Shown piece by piece: positions 54,101 through 58,543 of a stretch of DNA of 64,000 nucleotides. The DNA is from Eunapius fragilis (lineage: Eukaryota > Porifera > Demospongiae > Spongillida > Spongillidae), in NCBI GenBank assembly GCA_963681505.1, contig OY811972.1, forward strand, positions 11,822,279 through 11,886,278. The letters run 5' to 3'. Each line of letters opens with the position of its first letter. The stretch's first letter is position 1. The notes beneath the pieces were generated by a model. It was not told the origin of the DNA. It saw nothing but the letters and a program-made list of their open reading frames with translations, and made no database searches. Both the position numbers and the translations under genes were made by a program.

Positions 54101-56942
54101 CTCCTCCTCCTCCTCCTCCTCCTCCTCCCCTCCCCTCCCTCTCCCCCTCCCCCTCCATCCCCCCTCCCCCTCCCCCTCCTCCTCCTCATACTCCTCCTCC
54201 TCCTCCTCCTCCTCCTCCTCCTCCTCCTCCTCCATTATTAAAATCGAATTTCAAATTTATGACAGTCCTAATTGGCCTCGTGCATGCGCATGACTTCGGC
54301 TAGCTTACCTAGCTTGTTCATTACTGGTGTATTGTGCACTGCTATTTGTATTTCAATGCTATCTCCCATATTATACAAACATGGAGTGCATGACTGAAGG
54401 GGTGCAGGTTGACTCCCCCATTAGGACTTGAAAAGTGTAATTTCATAGTTTTTGGAGATTTTTCAATCCAAAAAACGGTGCCTCCTGGGGCAGTGTTCCA
54501 GACCCCTATTGGGGACCTTACGGCACTCCATACCCCCCGCACTTTATATACCCTTCACCACTGATGACAGAGGTGGGGGAGGCGATGGTGGAGAAGTTCC
54601 ACCTTTGGGATTCTCCTCCATACCACTAGGAGGATTCTCCCCCATACTATCACCACACATGTCCAAATGCCCTGTATCCATCCCTCAACTGTACCCACCT
54701 CATCATGGTGATTGGCCTGGGCACCCCCATCCAACAGCAGTTTCACACAATCCAAATGGCCAGCTTCTGATGCTGCCATCAGTGGGGTCATTCCATTCTA
54801 TAAAGAGAAGGCCATTGTACCAAGAGTGTCTCTAACACAGATGTGTGTGGACAGGATTACCACAGGTGTGAAAATGAACACAAATTGGGGTTTGGGAAAG
54901 AAGGGTGTAATGGCATACATCAACAGGGTGGCTTAGTACAATAATGTTGCATACACACACACAGAAACACAATGCAGACACAAACACACACAGATTTCGA
55001 TGTCACTGGTGTCAGTTGTGGTGTTAAATAACACATGTAATATGTACATGTTTACTGTTAATACTGCATACTACAGGTTTTGTTTTCAATACCATCAAAT
55101 GAGGCACGGGGGTGAGCTCATACATAAATTGGCAGTACCAAGCAAACAGAAGAGGGGGGGGGGGGAACCAGTGGTAGAAAAAGCATGGTTGATGAACAAA
55201 TCTACCCATGTAGCGTGGCTGAGCAAGGGATTCATGTTGAGGAGGGTATGACCCCAATCCAGAAGTAAACTGCCAAGTTGATATGGCGATGCGGGTTTCT
55301 GGACTTATGTGAACTATGTCGGAAGACTGAACCCAGAAGGGTGAGGATGGGGCAGGGAACCCAATGGGCTTGATGCCATGGAGATGCCAGGTGATGGATG
55401 TGAACACCTGGGTCCAGTGTTTTGCAGTGTACGCTAGCATCCTATCACAAAGACGCCTTTCAAGAGGTACAGCTCCTCACCAACATGTCTATTATGAAGG
55501 CAGGCTTAGAGTACACTGGCCTAGCGTGGGTACAATATGATTCCACATATCAACAACTAGCAGCCAGTGCGGGGAAAAAACGTGGTCGTGTGTGCAAACC
55601 CTACTCCCTATATTTGGTGTGCTTCAAAGGGATAGCCGATAGAGGATCACGCTGTACTACTTATGAAGGTATTGAATCTCCACTACTCCAAAATGGATCC
55701 GTTGCAGATAGGAAGGATGGTCACCATAGAGTACAGTGGAGGTGCTAGTTTTCCAGTTTGAGCGATGCGATCTTACTTCAAACACTGCTCGCGTCAAATA
55801 GTTAGTACACAAGATATAAAAATTTAATTAAAATAAAATTGGTGATGTAGGATTTGTAGACAGCAATTGAGTAAAAAGTAAGGAAACAAGGAATTACGGA
55901 TATTACGCATTCATTTAATTATAAATATTACAGACCTACATTTAGCACAGAATTTCAAGGAGGTAGATTTGCTAAATAATGTAGGTCTGTAATATTTATA
56001 ATTAAATGAATGCGTAATATCCGTAATTCCTTGTTTCCTTACTTTTTACTCAATTGCTGTCTACAAATCCTACATCACCAATTTTATTTTAATTAAATTT
56101 TTATATCTTGTTTCACACATTTTTATGCTAGGCGCTGTACATGTAAGCCGGGATCCGCCTGTGGTAATAATAAACATGTATTATATCAGAGATACATGTA
56201 TTGAATAATCGTGCCGTGTAATGCAAGATTACTTCGCATGGCGAGGAAGTATTCATCCCTGCGCAATCACATGCATGCTCTTAACTAAACTGTTTTAATT
56301 TGGTCGGAAGATCGATACGGCGCAATTGGTAGCCCTGCTATATAGCATTCAAAAAAACTTAGTTATAATTATAAATTTATAATAAAGCCTTCTATACGGC
56401 CGAGCTCCGAGAGGCCCCCAGTACGGATGGGGCCATATTCCCCATGGGGCTGGGGCCAGCGGTGGCGCAGGTGGGAGCAGCGGAGCAGGGGCCAGCGGTG
56501 GAGCTGGGGCAAGCAGAGCGTGGGCCAGCGGAGCAGGGGCCAGCAGTGGCGCAGGTGGAGCTGGGGGCAGTGGCGGAGCTGAGGCCAGTGGAGCAGTGGC
56601 GGAGCTGGAGCCAGCAGAGCAGGGGCCAGCAGTGGCGCAGGTGGGAGCAGCGGAGCTGGGGCCAGCGGCGGATCTGGGGCAAGCAGAGCAGGGGCCAGCA
56701 GTGGCACAGGTGGGAGCAGCGGAGCTGGGGGCAGTGGCGGAGCTGGGGCCAGAGCTGGGGCAAGCAGGACCGGAGCAGGGACCAAGACTGGTATCGGAGA
56801 GTAGGGAGGGCCCTCCTCACCCAAGTCAACAGCAAACAGATTCTCAGCTTCTTCTGCTGTGACCTACAAGGGTAATAATATATATTATATAGATATAATG
56901 CCATGCATGCAAATCCTATGTACACATGCATACCTCTTCCAT
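7088..56942 (-). CDS. Ankyrin-Roc-COR-Death (ROCO family) gene, composite model
   Basis: Modelled transcript from the ATG at 56942 to the stop at 7088. Coding pieces: 56942-56934; 56863 to an undefined end; 54797-54699; 49880-49803; 49499-49401; 46871-46773; 46382-46128; 9330-7738 (one-base frameshift inside); 7553-7437; 7380-7088. Order of domains: short acidic N-terminus (possibly with a Pro/Ala/Leu-rich segment), about five ankyrin repeats, Roc GTPase, COR, linker and Death domain. This resembles DAPK1 without its kinase. Family knowledge: Roc-COR proteins are GTP-regulated dimers, and Death domains recruit signalling partners, so an intracellular innate-immune or cell-death role is likely but inferred. 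Every junction I could define between recognised domains keeps frame. The link across 9331-46127 is the weakest point; two partial paralogues are the alternative. Confidence 0.6.
7437..7553 (-). CDS. Linker exon between COR and Death domain
   Basis: Flanked by CACATTCAG (acceptor) and GTATGT (donor). The codon split with the upstream exon makes Asp, giving DGGNQRRRQGGGTGEYEGGG then a Ser/Asp-rich tail ending YSSVSEDLL. Both sides are phase 1. It looks like a flexible, probably disordered linker. The perfect phase match on both sides supports the call. Confidence 0.65.
7738..9330 (-). CDS. Roc (second part) and COR exon, with one frameshift
   Basis: Starts after ACATTCAG at 9331 with GKPADVTHPGPVKLLTAGIV and then the Roc switch region DLAGHREYYSSH (G3). 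The G4 motif VVGTHADG follows about 65 residues later. After about 160 residues the COR region follows, with typical hydrophobic segments (SQLLTLLRQEEPKFLP, GLIVFLH, WIVLHPEVLLEKVNGVLF). The main frame stops at 7924, while the COR tail (ELISCPPEATSDHTQ and a Lys-rich coiled stretch) continues in another frame to the donor GCAG/GTAAGT at 7737. The change falls at a run of four C (7933-7936); loss of one base explains it. No P-loop is present upstream within this exon, so the first part of Roc must come from another exon. Confidence 0.75.
9340..9705. other. Unassigned AT-rich stretch
   Basis: No gene, no clear repeat. Confidence 0.4.
9706..12278 (+). mobile_element. Degraded Ty3/gypsy LTR retrotransposon
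   Basis: Two related flanks of about 110-130 bases (9706-9815 and 12148-12278) share GGCTGGGAAGTA, GTTGCCATCAT and CTTTACTGCTGAACTTTGACA and are taken as the LTRs. Between them are broken fragments in several frames. There is a gag start near 9830 (KLDEFTLERES) and a zinc knuckle near 10388 (CFRCGRPGHV, then a stop). There is an RNase H piece near 10490-10620 and an integrase zinc-finger region near 10980-11060. An integrase core near 11320-11420 has SDNGPQF. The protease and almost all of the reverse transcriptase are missing. Many stops and frameshifts; not functional. Confidence 0.7.
12290..12590. other. Unassigned stretch, TG-rich
   Basis: GT-rich simple sequence at 12300-12380, otherwise nothing recognised. 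Confidence 0.4.
12594..12780. repeat. (ATGT)n microsatellite
   Basis: Tetranucleotide run of about 185 bases with a few GCAT variants. The frames through it (Met-Tyr-Val-Cys or Ile-His-Thr-Tyr repeats) are artefacts. Confidence 0.95.
12901..13192. mobile_element. Fold-back MITE C
   Basis: Ends ACAAGTAAATAAAAACATTC and complement. Long near-identical arms, with a small loop near 13040-13055. Same family as A and B, with its own arm sequence. Confidence 0.85.
13380..13721 (-). mobile_element. Helentron 5'-end relic
   Basis: The plus strand reads CGAGTTATGAG, GAAGAAGAAGC, then AATTCATAGTCGGGGTCAAAA and CCTATAT, and ends in hairpin 13700-13721 (stem GGAAGTCTC, loop TAGC). This is the inverted equivalent of the leader of the element at 14821. 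The body to the left is lost. Lies directly against module Z1. Confidence 0.65.
13732..14820 (+). repeat. Module Z1, copy 1
   Basis: About 1.09 kb, starting near GGGACCGTTCACGCGAAAC and ending CCCTCTTTCTCAACTAT just before the Helentron hairpin. Further copies: 41930-40840 (inverted), 33610-32690 (inverted, shortened), 33612-34340 (direct, shortened), a tail copy at 37790-38330 (direct), one at 31600-31060 (inverted) and a diverged piece at 50500-50825. A 70-codon frame in it (SLSDQNAWDSATITIQN) is open in several copies but resembles no known protein. Confidence 0.75.
14821..14842 (+). promoter_or_regulatory. Helentron 5'-terminal hairpin
   Basis: Stem GAGAGTTAC, loop GTTA, stem GTAACTCTC, followed by ATATAGG. 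The same 9-4-9 structure with other stem sequences ends the related copies at 6453-6474, 13700-13721 and 59534-59555; 6177-6204 is a longer, imperfect version. Confidence 0.7.
15484..22135 (+). CDS. Helitron-like Rep-helicase-OTU protein (2166 aa, one intron)
   Basis: Exon 1 is 15484-16034 (ATG, MPSRQEKKKAKRRAKY), exon 2 is 16186-22135. The 151-nt intron has AAAG/GTATGT and CACTGTAG, and the split codon keeps frame. Residues about 30-180: ten basic 15-residue repeats (YRAEPEKKRASRNAR type). About 515-600: Cys-rich zinc-finger region (CCCCERLCRR, ICKYC). About 780-1140: Rep nuclease with the HUH motif PHYHVLLW (about 996) and the two tyrosines of YVTGYVTK (about 1137). About 1430-1850: PIF1-type helicase with GVGGTGKS (1453), IIIDEVSM (1540), GDILQLPP (1576) and TIHKCQG (1823). 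About 2020-2160: OTU cysteine protease with GDGNCLFR (catalytic Cys) and NNDHFD (catalytic His). Nicking, strand transfer and unwinding are family knowledge; the role of OTU is unknown, perhaps deubiquitination. Confidence 0.9.
15571..16020 (+). repeat. 45-bp coding tandem repeat, about 10 units
   Basis: Units of 15 codons begin with Tyr and contain AEPEK and RAS. Units 1-6 alternate between an RNAR ending and a QREN/EREK ending, so the real period there is 90 bases. Because 45 is a multiple of three, other frames are open too; those are artefacts. Confidence 0.9.
16035..16185 (+). other. Intron of the Helentron gene
   Basis: 151 nt, GTATGT to CACTGTAG, splitting the codon after CAA AG. The donor is conserved in the broken copy at 5.3 kb and probably at 58.55 kb (ATGAG/GTAGGA). 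Confidence 0.8.
22285..22750 (+). repeat. 96-bp tandem repeat, 5 units
   Basis: Units start at 22285, 22381, 22477, 22572 and 22668 with TGTGGTCATAAGACAGGGCA. They are nearly identical apart from single-base losses. Lies 150 bases after the Helentron stop codon and may be part of its 3' region. Confidence 0.9.
22760..23840 (+). repeat. Diverged triplicated noncoding unit
   Basis: Three stretches near 22975-23165, 23510-23650 and 23700-23830 share AAGCTGTAAAAAAGGTAATG and/or CAGGTTACAGAGTTCTTC, and further text about CAGCT and CATGGGAGAGTC. No protein recognised. Confidence 0.55.
23841..24325. other. Unassigned stretch
   Basis: No gene or repeat recognised. Confidence 0.4.
24326..26215 (+). 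repeat. Satellite array of about 55-75-bp units
   Basis: About 1.9 kb of units built from GGGACCAGACTTGGTGA, TTGTGTACAATTTAGGTGTG and GGAGTCAGTGATGGTG, alternating a longer form with GCATCGTACTTCAGTGTC and a shorter one without it. Short open frames in it are by-products. Confidence 0.9.
26216..26685. other. Unassigned stretch
   Basis: Edge of the satellite, then sequence with no recognised feature. Confidence 0.4.
26686..26955 (+). repeat. Tandem repeat of about 62-bp unit, about 4 copies
   Basis: Repeats CAGCCTTCCTAGCGAACTAG, ATTATTCGACACAAGCAATT and CACTTCAAAGAAGGTTAAG, nearly identical. Lies just upstream of the Gly/Arg-rich frame. Confidence 0.85.
26997..27650 (+). CDS. Low-complexity Gly/Arg/Asp-rich ORF (217 aa)
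   Basis: ATG at 26997, stop at about 27648. A normal-looking N-terminus (MLTSLCKVHVMDLSEHDLRQ) is followed by about 75 residues of GGARGDGD-type repeats, then about 75 of GARGGRGARDGR type and a tail GGGRGNFFSDVIHVYNYYY. RGG-like repeats occur in RNA-binding proteins, and RGD triplets in adhesion proteins. However, both repeat blocks are DNA minisatellites with units that are multiples of three, so the frames on both strands are open. A start and a tail outside the repeats slightly favour a real gene. Function unknown. Confidence 0.35.
   Translation: MLTSLCKVHVMDLSEHDLRQMEVDQDSDAGEDGGARGDGGARGDGDAGGDGGARGDGDAGGDGGPREDGDARGEGDARGDGGAGGDGGARGDGGPRGDGGAREDGGGGDVRLRGGGVRGRGGHEDGRGARGGRGARGGHGARDGRGARDGRGARDGRGARDGRGARGGRGARGGRGARGGRGARGGRGARDGRGYGRRGGGRGNFFSDVIHVYNYYY
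27655..28080. other. Unassigned stretch
   Basis: Nothing recognised before MITE D. Confidence 0.4.
28084..28378. mobile_element. Fold-back MITE D
   Basis: Ends ACAAGTAGATAAAAAACATT and complement. The arms differ at about one position (TATATA against TATTTA near the loop at 28210-28245). It directly joins module Z2 on its right. Confidence 0.85.
28379..30340 (+). repeat. Modules Z2 and Z4, first copy
   Basis: 28379-29126 is Z2 (begins ATATTCTGACTGATGTGTTT, ends GTTGATTTACATGAG). Then 29127-30340 is Z4 (begins GGCGTGTCTCCTGGATGG). Module Z3 and the MITE that separate them at 35.0-35.7 kb are absent here. Contains (GT)n at about 29424-29500 and a C tract at about 29777-29791. Confidence 0.75.
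30341..31059. other. Unassigned stretch with ACTCCTGCAGGAGT motifs
   Basis: At 30490-30680 the words CTGCAGGAGTCAAGTAT and GACTCCTGC recur several times in both orientations. No gene seen. Confidence 0.45.
31060..33611 (-). repeat. Modules Z1-tail, Z3, Z2, Z1 in inverse orientation
   Basis: 31060-31600 is the Z1 tail, 31600-31960 Z3, 31960-32690 Z2 and 32690-33611 most of Z1, all inverted relative to 33612-38330. The first three blocks are the inverse of 36890-38310. Z1 ends abruptly at GAAATGATG, where a direct copy starts. Confidence 0.75.
33612..36890 (+). repeat. Left arm of the 3.3-kb palindrome (Z1, Z2, Z3, MITE E, Z4)
   Basis: Pairs with 41575-38310 in inverse order. Modules: Z1 33612-34340, Z2 34345-35035, Z3 35035-35430, MITE E 35437-35642, Z4 35660-36890. 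The arms look nearly identical except for microsatellite lengths and scattered substitutions. Confidence 0.75.
35437..35642. mobile_element. Fold-back MITE E (degraded)
   Basis: Shortened family member: ends ACAAGTAATAAAGACATTC and TTTTTTACTTGT, with one arm partly deleted. Its inverted twin is at 39529-39735. Confidence 0.75.
36890..38310 (+). repeat. Palindrome spacer (Z2 part, Z3, Z1 tail)
   Basis: Direct-orientation pieces: Z2 second half to 37395, Z3 to about 37790 and the Z1 tail to about 38330. The inverse of this block is 31060-32690. Confidence 0.7.
38310..41930 (-). repeat. Right arm of the palindrome (Z4, MITE E', Z3, Z2, Z1)
   Basis: Inverse of 33612-36890, and extends further through full-length Z1 to about 41930, where Z1 ends in an AT repeat (CCCATATATATAT). 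Modules: Z4 38330-39510, MITE 39529-39735, Z3 39750-40140, Z2 40140-40830, Z1 40840-41930. Confidence 0.75.
39529..39735. mobile_element. Fold-back MITE E', inverted twin of E
   Basis: Same degraded form as 35437-35642, in inverse orientation inside the right arm. This shows the MITE inserted before the palindrome formed. Confidence 0.75.
41940..42820. other. Unassigned stretch
   Basis: No gene or repeat recognised. Confidence 0.4.
42830..43400 (+). pseudogene. Ty3/gypsy integrase relic
   Basis: Plus-strand translation gives a damaged integrase core: KQHFTRHGVPVVVHTDG, PQFMSQEFQAFS, FSSPYNC, then a stop where a QSNG-type motif is expected. A basic C-terminal region follows with many stops, to about 43400. 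No LTR seen. Separate from the relic at 9.7 kb. Confidence 0.65.
43800..45160. other. Unassigned stretch
   Basis: Contains a 105-codon plus-strand frame (44006-44323) with no recognised motif. I see no evidence that it is a gene. Confidence 0.4.
45165..45440. repeat. Imperfect minisatellite (GCAGGCTTGTGG)
   Basis: AGGGAGCAGCAGGCTTGTGG recurs about eight times with variable spacers. Confidence 0.75.
45441..46127. other. Intronic stretch, nothing recognised
   Basis: First part of the proposed giant intron, downstream of the P-loop exon. No coding signal found. Confidence 0.4.
46128..46382 (-). CDS. Exon: last ankyrin repeat and Roc P-loop
   Basis: 85 codons, phase 0 at both ends, after CCTCCATAG and before GTGATC. 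An ankyrin repeat (DGVTALHMVAQSGKVGCVKV) and a second partial one (NSYGNIPLKLATKYEVLTML) are followed directly by KAILCGDTGSGKTTLAQ, the G1 P-loop of a Roc GTPase. The exon stops four residues after GKT, so switch I, G3 and G4 must come from a later exon; the exon at 9330 supplies exactly these. Ankyrin-to-Roc fusion is typical of DAPK-like and sponge ROCO proteins. Confidence 0.75.
46383..46772. other. Intron with short CATCACTATTAC-type repeats
   Basis: Imperfect repeats of ATCATCACTATTAC and CATCCTATGGAGGT-like words. Intron of the ROCO gene. Confidence 0.5.
46773..46871 (-). CDS. Ankyrin-repeat exon (99 nt)
   Basis: One exact 33-residue ankyrin repeat, NGRTPLMFASFQGHVECVKL then LLERGALANHQDK, between TTACAG and GTGAGT, phase 0 both sides. 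Confidence 0.8.
47100..49060 (+). repeat. 26-27-bp minisatellite with 880-bp higher-order repeat
   Basis: Unit GGCATACTGGTATTGGCACT plus AGGTGG. Distinctive variants (GACATACTACTATTGG at 47375 and 48255; a GGCATTATGTGG pair) recur at an offset of exactly 880 bases. So about 47281-48160 was duplicated as a block to 48161-49040. Intronic to the ROCO gene. Confidence 0.9.
49061..49400. other. Intron, nothing recognised
   Basis: Between the minisatellite and the ankyrin exon at 49401. Confidence 0.4.
49401..49499 (-). CDS. Ankyrin-repeat exon (99 nt)
   Basis: One diverged 33-residue ankyrin repeat, TPVMMLLKAAGGGRVEEIIA then LLDAGVNIDATDE, between CTCCTTAG and GTGAGA, phase 0 both sides. Confidence 0.75.
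49803..49880 (-). CDS. Short ankyrin-type exon (78 nt)
   Basis: VLQDAVRNGRADEVMMRLYR then ITTNDE, between CTGTAG and GTGAGG, phase 0. Resembles a partial ankyrin repeat. A second acceptor nine bases inside (TTACAG) would drop the first three residues. Confidence 0.6.
49881..50495. other. Intron, nothing recognised
   Basis: No repeat or coding signal apart from short AT-rich runs. Confidence 0.4.
50500..50825 (+). repeat. Diverged piece of module Z1
   Basis: Keeps the order CAACACGGTATGTACTAC, CGCGTGTTCACAATAT, GGTCGAGTTAA and CCGTTTTTCATTTCATCTGC of the Z1 tail, with many substitutions. An older insertion of the same family. Confidence 0.6.
50826..51230. other. CA-rich and CCTCCACTACATG-repeat stretch
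   Basis: Imperfect repeats of CATAGCCTCCACTACATG (50940-51150); no gene. Confidence 0.5.
51231..51300. repeat. Telomere-like inverted repeat
   Basis: TTAGGG-type words (GGGTTAGGGTGGGGC) face their complements (GCCCCACCCTAACCCTAAACC) around a centre near 51270. Confidence 0.6.
51315..52113. mobile_element. TIR element (799 bp)
   Basis: Inverted ends ATAGACCTTATTCGACCGCA at 51321 and TGCGGTCGAATAAGGTCTAT at about 52088-52107, each followed outward by CGCAG or its complement. No transposase motif recognised inside. Confidence 0.65.
52115..52440. other. Unassigned stretch
   Basis: Contains an element resembling the 52441 stem-loop (GGGGGAGGTGCAGTTGAGT, 52210) but no gene. Confidence 0.4.
52441..52557. 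repeat. Long imperfect stem-loop
   Basis: AGTTCAGAGTGGGAGG and GGGCTGAAA pair with TTTCAGCCC and CCCCCCACTCTGAACT around a loop of about 17 bases. Arms of about 50 bases with mismatches. Confidence 0.6.
52558..53485. other. Unassigned intronic stretch
   Basis: Simple repeats (CCACCTCCC, TG-rich) and small frames only. Confidence 0.4.
53490..54090 (+). pseudogene. P2X7 C-terminal-domain (P2RX7_C-type) relic, two exons
   Basis: Exon 1 (to about 53861) encodes LLPYHLEPASDEPDISSESD, an acidic stretch and then the zinc-binding core: WCPCT, a stop, CAALL, CCRELVHTRHIFSDVEGLQC and CITDHPEFVGACLNPL, ending LPIPNR at the donor AATAG/GTAAAG. Exon 2 starts after GCCTGTAG (53956): RLYSHTAYLWWNF, a stop, RRVRNIIPSCAVTAISRAFP. 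The Cys pattern, ITDHPEF and IPSCAV..IR..FP are hallmarks of the P2X7 receptor cytoplasmic domain, which occurs alone in many copies in some invertebrates. Two in-frame stops (about 53656 and 53998) mark it as a pseudogene. It lies antisense within an intron of the ROCO gene. Confidence 0.7.
54100..54235. repeat. (CTC)n microsatellite
   Basis: CTC/CCT run of about 130 bases with a C-rich middle. Confidence 0.9.
54236..54698. other. Intron, nothing recognised
   Basis: No feature apart from short inverted words. Confidence 0.4.
54699..54797 (-). CDS. Ankyrin-repeat exon (99 nt)
   Basis: One canonical 33-residue ankyrin repeat, NGMTPLMAASEAGHLDCVKL then LLDGGAQANHHDE, between TTTATAG and GTGGGT, phase 0 both sides. 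Very similar to the exon at 46773, suggesting exon duplication. Confidence 0.8.
54800..55250. other. Intron, nothing recognised
   Basis: Short CA-rich piece at 54950-54990; otherwise nothing. Confidence 0.4.
55255..55748 (+). pseudogene. Gag-like relic of a tyrosine-recombinase retroelement
   Basis: The frame 55422-55748 reads DAFQEVQLLTNMSIMKAGLE, YTGLAWVQYDSTYQQLAASA and a Cys-containing tail, and continues a motif upstream in another frame (VNTWVQCFAVYASILS, about 55399-55445). The pattern W..CF..Y..........LL.Y...I..A...Y.G..W..YD..FR..AA resembles the capsid-like ORF found before DIRS-type or other tyrosine-recombinase elements in invertebrates. At least one frameshift near 55430. The family call is a memory-based inference. 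Confidence 0.4.
55809..56111. mobile_element. Fold-back MITE F (diverged)
   Basis: Ends ACAAGATATAAAAATTTAAT and complement. The arms, about 140 bases each, are identical except for a 3-base difference near the loop. Keeps AAGTAAGGAAACAAGG of the family core; the rest differs from A-E. Confidence 0.8.
56405..56800 (-). repeat. GC-rich minisatellite, possibly coding
   Basis: Units with GGGCCAGC, GGAGCAGCGGAGC and GGTGGCGCAGGTGGGAGC. On the minus strand it follows, without a stop, the N-terminal exon of the ROCO gene and would encode a Pro/Ala/Leu-rich segment (APALLAPAPPLPPAPLLPP), later shifting to other frames. The exon may instead end before it, at the donor GACTTGG/GTGAGG near 56821. Confidence 0.6.
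56820..56942 (-). CDS. Candidate first exons of the ROCO gene (MEE, then VTAEEAENLFAVDLG)
   Basis: ATG GAA GAG at 56942-56934 is followed by GTATGC; the acceptor CCCTTGTAG at 56864 starts GTC ACA GCA GAA, in frame, giving MEEVTAEEAENLFAVDLG. The intron (56864-56933) is 70 nt. A three-codon first exon is short, and upstream exons are possible. The 3' end of the second exon is not settled, so its link to the ankyrin exon at 54797 is inferred only from strand, order and the absence of any other gene between them. Confidence 0.45.
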
Positions 56943-57199
56943 ATCTTAAAGTAAAGAGTGAGTGAGAAAGTTGCTTTATATAAACCAAAACTGATCTAAT
57001 ACGAGGGAAGGATTAAATTATTGGAACGGCCTCCCATAATAAATGTGTTGAACAAACCAACTATATATGCGGTGGTGGGGGTGGGGCTGAATTAAGACGG
57101 CCTGCATTTCAAATGGCTAGTATTTGCTGATATATGTGAAACTGCACACAATCATGTGTAGAGAGAGGCCTAGGGTTGCTGCCACTTTAACTTATGCAT

Positions 57200-58335
57200 G
57201 GGTAAAAATATATAAACTACAATGATGTACTTGAGAACACAGGAATGTTCAGGTTTGCAGCCATAGAGATTTTAAGTCCACATGCTGGGACACCATACAT
57301 GGAATCATGCAGGAAGTTAGTTAGTCCTGCAAAGCATAAATCTCTTATCCAAATTGAAAAGAGCTGCATGTAATAGGTAACTGGTTCCAGCTGAAAACAG
57401 GAGAACATCATGGAGATGATTGGTGGTCCATGTGCATGTTTTAGCAGCCATAGAAGCTAGGTTTTAGACCACACACTGTGCCACCATATATGGAGGAAGG
57501 GGCAGGCTTGTGGTTTTATGAATGCAAAGTTGCAAGATAAATGTTGACACAGAGAAACATGTTCACATGCCACAGCTGTAGACTCCTTGACATATGAACA
57601 CATACATGGGAGGGAGGCAAGCCTATTTTTAAGAGCAGTTTTGTATAGAGAACGTACATCAACTGATATAAGGATTGGATTGTGAGTTAAGTACAACATA
57701 TAATTGTGTGAACTCATATTCCGGGGTTAGAGCCTATAGAGACAGATCCATTAATTTACATGCAGTCAAGGTCACAGCTGCAACCCCATTTGCCATTTGA
57801 TAATCCTGCAAAGCATAATCTCTTAGTCAGAGTGACAGCTCTTAAAAGAGCTGTAATTGGTTCCAGATGATGTACTGCAGAACCCAGGGAAGGATTGCTC
57901 CATGTTCAGGTTTGCAGCCACAGTATATGTGTCAAAGTTTAAGACCACATGCTGGGACACCACACATGGAATCATGCAGGAAGTTAGTTAGTCCTGCAAA
58001 GCGAGGCAGATAGATAGCTCTTAAGAGAGGTGCATGTAATAGGTTCCAGCTGAAAATTAGAGATCATCATGGTCCTGCATGTTTTAGCAGCCATAGAAGC
58101 TATGGCACATACTGGGCCACCAAATATGGTATCCATACAGGAAGGAGGCAGGCATGTGGTTTTATAGACTGTACAGCTGTAAGATAAAATATTGTTTACA
58201 CAGAGAACCTAGGGAACATGTTTTAGCAGCCATAGATGCTACATCCTGTATGGCAAGGTTAAAAAGACACATGCTGGGCCACCATACTGTATATGGTATC
58301 CATTGACAGGCATGTGGTTTTATCCTTGCAAAAAT
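57200..58335. repeat. Imperfect tandem duplication of about 650 bp
   Basis: GTTCAGGTTTGCAGCCA, GGAATCATGCAGGAAGTTAG and TTAGTCCTGCAAAGC occur at 57250-57330 and again at 57910-58000. Shorter words (TTTTAGCAGCCATAGA, CATGTGGTTTTAT) recur through the block. No gene seen. Confidence 0.65.
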
Positions 58336-58543
58336 ATACTGAATAGTCAACATTCACAGACATGTAGTGTGAATGTGGTATAAAAATCCCCTCAGAGATT
58401 ATCAAAGCTGGCAAGCATATACTCCAATGCAAATTGATCTGGCGTTATTCGTTTTCCTATCTCGCAGACGAACACACGCACACAATACAATACATCATTC
58501 CCATGCGTGTAGGACATATTGCATCCAAACATTGCAAACACTC

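Noticed and set aside
55024-55440. 138-codon minus-strand frame between ROCO exons
   Set aside because: No ankyrin or other motif; partly opposite the gag-like relic and a G run; no splice sites at sensible positions.
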